A stretch of 51,848 nt of DNA from the NCBI GenBank assembly GCA_050010555.1, contig JBEKKV010000007.1, positions 1-51,848 of the forward strand, read 5' to 3'. The stretch comes from JALHUB01 sp050010555 (GTDB lineage: Bacteria > Chloroflexota > Dehalococcoidia > DSTF01 > JALHUB01). Of this stretch, positions 49,344 to 51,848 are shown in pieces (position 1 is the stretch's first letter; the number at the start of each line of letters is the position of its first letter). Under the pieces are notes generated by a model. It saw nothing but the letters and a program-made list of their open reading frames with translations. It had not been told where the DNA came from and made no database searches. A program made the position numbers and the translations under genes.

Positions 49344-49706
49344 GTGGTCCAAGCAAACAAATCCCGCAGCAAGTCGTTGATTTTTGTTGGTGTGGCACGG
49401 CTGCCGCGCGCCCCGAGCCAGAATGAGTTGTTCGTCGTTGAGGTGGAGGCCGATCGCACGACATTCGCCATCGAGTCCGTCCATGTCAACCCTCCATTTG
49501 GTGGACTCAGGCAACTGCTGGAGTCCGCCCTCATGGGCCAGCCGATAAGCCGCGCTGCGAAGCTAGGACAAGAAGCCATCGATGGAGCGTACTTCTCTCC
49601 GTATCGCCCCGCCGTCAAAGCCGCGCTCTTAGAGGTCACCGAGGCGTTCGAGCGGTTTCAGAGGAGTCGCGCGTTTCCGAGGCTCCGCGCCGACTGGGAA
49701 GGCTAG
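49344..49706 (+). CDS. DUF3870-like protein
   Basis: A 120-residue soluble protein. The order of conserved blocks fits DUF3870: an N-terminal strand IFVGVARLP, a strand pair (FVVEVEADRTTFAIESVHV), a helix ending LLESALMGQPIS, and YFSPYRPAVKAALLEVTEAFERF at the C-terminus. Function is unknown; DUF3870 genes in other bacteria occur near metabolic genes. The GTG start has AAGGAGG 7 nt upstream. The assignment rests on pattern only. Confidence 0.6.
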   Translation: MVQANKSRSKSLIFVGVARLPRAPSQNELFVVEVEADRTTFAIESVHVNPPFGGLRQLLESALMGQPISRAAKLGQEAIDGAYFSPYRPAVKAALLEVTEAFERFQRSRAFPRLRADWEG

Positions 49707-49856
49707 AGGTTCCAAACCGGCCTCTGGGTCCGTACACTTGCGCTCGGATCGGTGCCTTCGCCCGCGGTTGACCTTTCCCTGATCCACCGTCTAGCCTATC
49801 CTGTAGAGTGTTCGCGGAGGCAAATAGCGCGCCGCGAATTAGACGAGGGGGTCCCC

Positions 49857-50576
49857 ATGCGCCTGCTGCTCATAGTGCCCTGCTTCCTGGCTGCCCTGTT
49901 TGTCGCCTGTGGAGGCGGCGGAGGCAGCAACACGCCGACGCCTCCCGCTATCGACACCACCTCGCCCCAAGCCCAGCAGACCGCAGAAGCCGCTATTCCC
50001 GATCCCTTCGCGAGTCTGAATAGCTACAACTACGACGTGAAAGTGCTTGCCGACGGGCAGCTCCACATCGAGGCCAAGGGCTCGGTCCAAGCGCCGGACC
50101 GGCTCGCCATAGATTTCTTCGTGAGTGGCTCCGACCAGCCCATCGAATCGGTAGTCATCATCGGAAACCAGGCATGGGCCAGGGACAACTCTACCGAAAA
50201 CCAGTGGACTACCATCGACATCAGTTCCGCGGAAAACGTCATCGCCGGCGTGCAGCCAAAGGACGTCTGGACCCTGCTGCCCATCGATCAACTGACCAGC
50301 GGGGCCAACGACCTGGGCGAAGAGAACGTAAACGGCGTCGCCTCCCATCATCTCCAAAACACGAACCTGACCTCCGATATGAAGAACGTACTGGCCACGT
50401 TCTTCGGCATCGATGTCGATTCCGGCACGGTCGACATCTGGCGCGCCGACGATGGCGGCTGGCCCGTCAAGGCCCAGATCACCGCCAAGTTCCCCAACGG
50501 CGAGCAGATATCCGCGGCTGAAACCGACTGGGAGATCAGCAACGTCAATAACGTGACAGTCCAAGCGCCGCAGTAA
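49857..50576 (+). CDS. Secreted lipoprotein of LppX/LprG-like type
   Basis: A 239-residue lipoprotein. The signal ends in FVAC with Cys 18, then a Gly run and a Thr/Pro/Gln linker. The mature domain has alternating strands (YDVKVLADGQLHIEAKGSVQAPDRLAIDFFV, IGNQAWARDNSTENQW) and the segment VNGVASHHLQNT, as in LppX/LprAFG-like or DUF6612-type lipid-binding lipoproteins. Role could be lipid carriage or sensing (inference). GAGGGG lies upstream of the ATG. Confidence 0.75.
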   Translation: MRLLLIVPCFLAALFVACGGGGGSNTPTPPAIDTTSPQAQQTAEAAIPDPFASLNSYNYDVKVLADGQLHIEAKGSVQAPDRLAIDFFVSGSDQPIESVVIIGNQAWARDNSTENQWTTIDISSAENVIAGVQPKDVWTLLPIDQLTSGANDLGEENVNGVASHHLQNTNLTSDMKNVLATFFGIDVDSGTVDIWRADDGGWPVKAQITAKFPNGEQISAAETDWEISNVNNVTVQAPQ

Positions 50577-50635
50577 CGCCACCGAAAACGTCTCACGGCG
50601 CAGACGGTCCCACCGGGAGTAGCATTCGCGAGCCA

Positions 50636-51589
50636 ATGGATGAGCAAGCCAACCGAGAGATGAAGTTCGTGGAGAACTTCATCGAGTTTGGGGCGCTGCA
50701 CCGCGGACGCGTCGCGTGGGGTCTGCGCGAGCAGTTCACGCGGACTCCGAACGAACGGGCGAACATGCGCGCATCGCTGGCACTGGATCTGGTCCAGACG
50801 TACCTGAACACGTATGAGGACATTGCGATCTGGCTGCATGTCCTGCAGAAGTGGGTTCGACGCCAAGGCAATGTCACACAGCTCCTCGACAGAGAGCGCG
50901 CCGTTGGCCAGCGACACCGCATCAGCCACCTGCAGCGACTCAGCGTCCCCGAGAGCGGCCACACCGGAGAGAGCCTCGCACGCCGGCTTGGTCTTCCGTA
51001 CAGAGATCGGGACAACTGGGAGGCTGTCCACCCTTCCAGCAGAGACCGGCTGCGACGCGACATCGATGAGCTGGCCAGGCTGTCTAACGCGCTCTTCTCA
51101 GGGGCGCAGAGTTGGACAAGGTCGGGCGATCTGGGTCTGTGGAGGGCATGGAACAAAACAAAGCACGGCCTGTTCGTCACTCTGAGGCGGAGCAGGGCAG
51201 GCGCGGGGAACATCCTCACGATTCACGTCAACCCCGACGACCTCGGGGAACGCTACGAGCTGCCCGTGCAGGACCGCCAGTTAGTGAGGCTGTTAGTGAG
51301 GACCTTCATGGGCTGCGTCTTTCTCGGGCGCGCGCTGGACATCGTGTATCAGCTTCGGTTTCAGCGTGTTCCTGAGGTCAGTTGGATGGCCCACGCTGCT
51401 GCCATGAACATGACGGAGGTCAGCCGAGAAGACATCGAGGAAGTGCTCAGCGCGTCACACGTTCAGCGGCAGTCCTGGCTGCTTGGCCCCGGCCCGCACG
51501 ATCCGCCGTATGAGCTTGAGTCCACGTTCGCAGTCAAGTTAGCCTCCGGATGGCGGATAGGTGTAACTGACACCGACAACGTGGACTAG
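50636..51589 (+). CDS. Orphan protein of unknown function
   Basis: A 317-residue soluble, largely helical protein. I do not recognise it. It has a central RAWNKTKHGLFVTLRR segment (about residues 176-191) reminiscent of the N-K-x-K-H motifs seen in some HEPN-like proteins, but this is weak. It has no signal peptide or membrane helix. Codon use is less GC-biased than in the core genes to its left, which may point to acquisition. It lies alone between a lipoprotein gene and the DAHP synthase gene. Confidence 0.65.
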   Translation: MDEQANREMKFVENFIEFGALHRGRVAWGLREQFTRTPNERANMRASLALDLVQTYLNTYEDIAIWLHVLQKWVRRQGNVTQLLDRERAVGQRHRISHLQRLSVPESGHTGESLARRLGLPYRDRDNWEAVHPSSRDRLRRDIDELARLSNALFSGAQSWTRSGDLGLWRAWNKTKHGLFVTLRRSRAGAGNILTIHVNPDDLGERYELPVQDRQLVRLLVRTFMGCVFLGRALDIVYQLRFQRVPEVSWMAHAAAMNMTEVSREDIEEVLSASHVQRQSWLLGPGPHDPPYELESTFAVKLASGWRIGVTDTDNVD

Positions 51590-51623
51590 GCTGGTCGCCC
51601 CGTTCTCAGCGCGGCGGCGGCTG

Positions 51624-51848
51624 CTAGTCTGACCCCGGCACACGCGCGAACGGACGCTCAACCGCTTCGCTCAAAACCCTGACGCGCCCCATGAGACGCC
51701 GGAAGTTCTCGAAATTGAGGCTTTGCGCGCCGTCGGAGAGCGCGCGGTCCGGATCGGGATGGATCTCCACCATCAGCCCGTCCGCGCCGGCCGCCACCGA
51801 CGCCAGCGACATCGGCTCCACCAGGTACCAGCGACCCGTCCCGTGGCT
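51624..51848 (-). CDS. aroF: DAHP synthase (3-deoxy-7-phosphoheptulonate synthase), C-terminal part
   Basis: The last 74 codons of a gene that runs off the right edge. The visible part begins SHGTGRWYLVEPM and continues SLASVAAGADGLMVEIHPDPDRALSDGAQSL, which is the C-terminal signature of type I (beta) DAHP synthase, with the conserved His of the HPDP motif. The enzyme makes the first shikimate-pathway intermediate from PEP and erythrose 4-phosphate. The N-terminal regulatory part is not visible, so feedback type cannot be judged. Confidence 0.92.
   Translation of the reverse strand, partial: SHGTGRWYLVEPMSLASVAAGADGLMVEIHPDPDRALSDGAQSLNFENFRRLMGRVRVLSEAVERPFARVPGSD

Overview
The window looks like chromosomal DNA of a high-GC, monoderm-type bacterium, most likely a Chloroflexota member of the Dehalococcoidia kind (inference). 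The main support is the paired TIGR03662-like (YYY) and TIGR03663-like membrane proteins, a family pair known mainly from Chloroflexi and archaea. A Tad pilus locus without a secretin gene, an ECF sigma factor followed by a DUF5667-like gene, and the GC-rich codon use fit this. I found no rRNA, tRNA, CRISPR array, insertion sequence or phage gene. The window starts in non-coding DNA and ends inside a DAHP synthase gene.

Layout. (1) 1-384 is a palindrome-rich intergenic stretch that ends in the ftsY promoter. (2) 385-10440, plus strand: ftsY, then a membrane/glycan block with the YYY protein, a TIGR03663-NHL fusion, a DedA protein, a UPF0104/LPG-flippase-like protein and an FAD oxidoreductase. 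(3) 10610-16496: mutS and mutL, separated by a convergent secreted subtilase. (4) 16661-19487: a secreted CAP-domain protein, an AAA+ ATPase and a small unknown gene. (5) 19658-22951, minus strand: two secreted proteins with long Thr-Pro stalks and LPxxG-like C-terminal anchors. The upstream one has a class I cyclic-di-GMP (GEMM-I) riboswitch and an intrinsic terminator in its leader. (6) 23754-35853, plus strand: a Tad/Flp pilus locus with two Flp-type pilins, a VWA-FHA protein, an ECF sigma factor with a DUF5667-like partner, two TadE proteins, a TadG-VWA protein, CpaB, CpaE, CpaF, TadB, TadC and a DUF192 protein. (7) 35940-45727: a secreted protein, then a lipid/acyl-CoA group (thiolase, an HMG-CoA-synthase-like protein fused to a DUF35 module, acyl-CoA dehydrogenase), a cyclic-nucleotide-binding protein, a flavodiiron protein, a PrsW-like protease, a cyclase-family hydrolase and a DUF3303-like protein. 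(8) 46016-51848: an L,D-transpeptidase lipoprotein, an ABC exporter pair, a DUF3870-like protein, a lipoprotein, an orphan 317-residue protein and the 3' end of a DAHP synthase gene.

How the parts fit. Regions 5 and 6 diverge from a shared, highly structured control region of about 800 bp. They look like one surface-attachment programme: a pilus on one side and c-di-GMP-controlled stalked adhesin-like proteins on the other. The Thr-Pro stalks are plausible O-glycosylation targets, and the TIGR03663 protein resembles protein O-mannosyltransferases, but that link is only inferred. Separately, intergenic regions carry a dispersed family of short perfect hairpins, often with a 5' GTAG tetranucleotide. 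This is the hallmark of REP/REPIN elements mobilised by RAYT (TnpA-REP) enzymes, and one inverted pair at 40405-40464 has the REPIN layout. Several genes appear to be leaderless, with a -10 hexamer exactly 7 nt before the start codon; this decided the starts chosen for mutL, the cyclase and the ABC ATPase.
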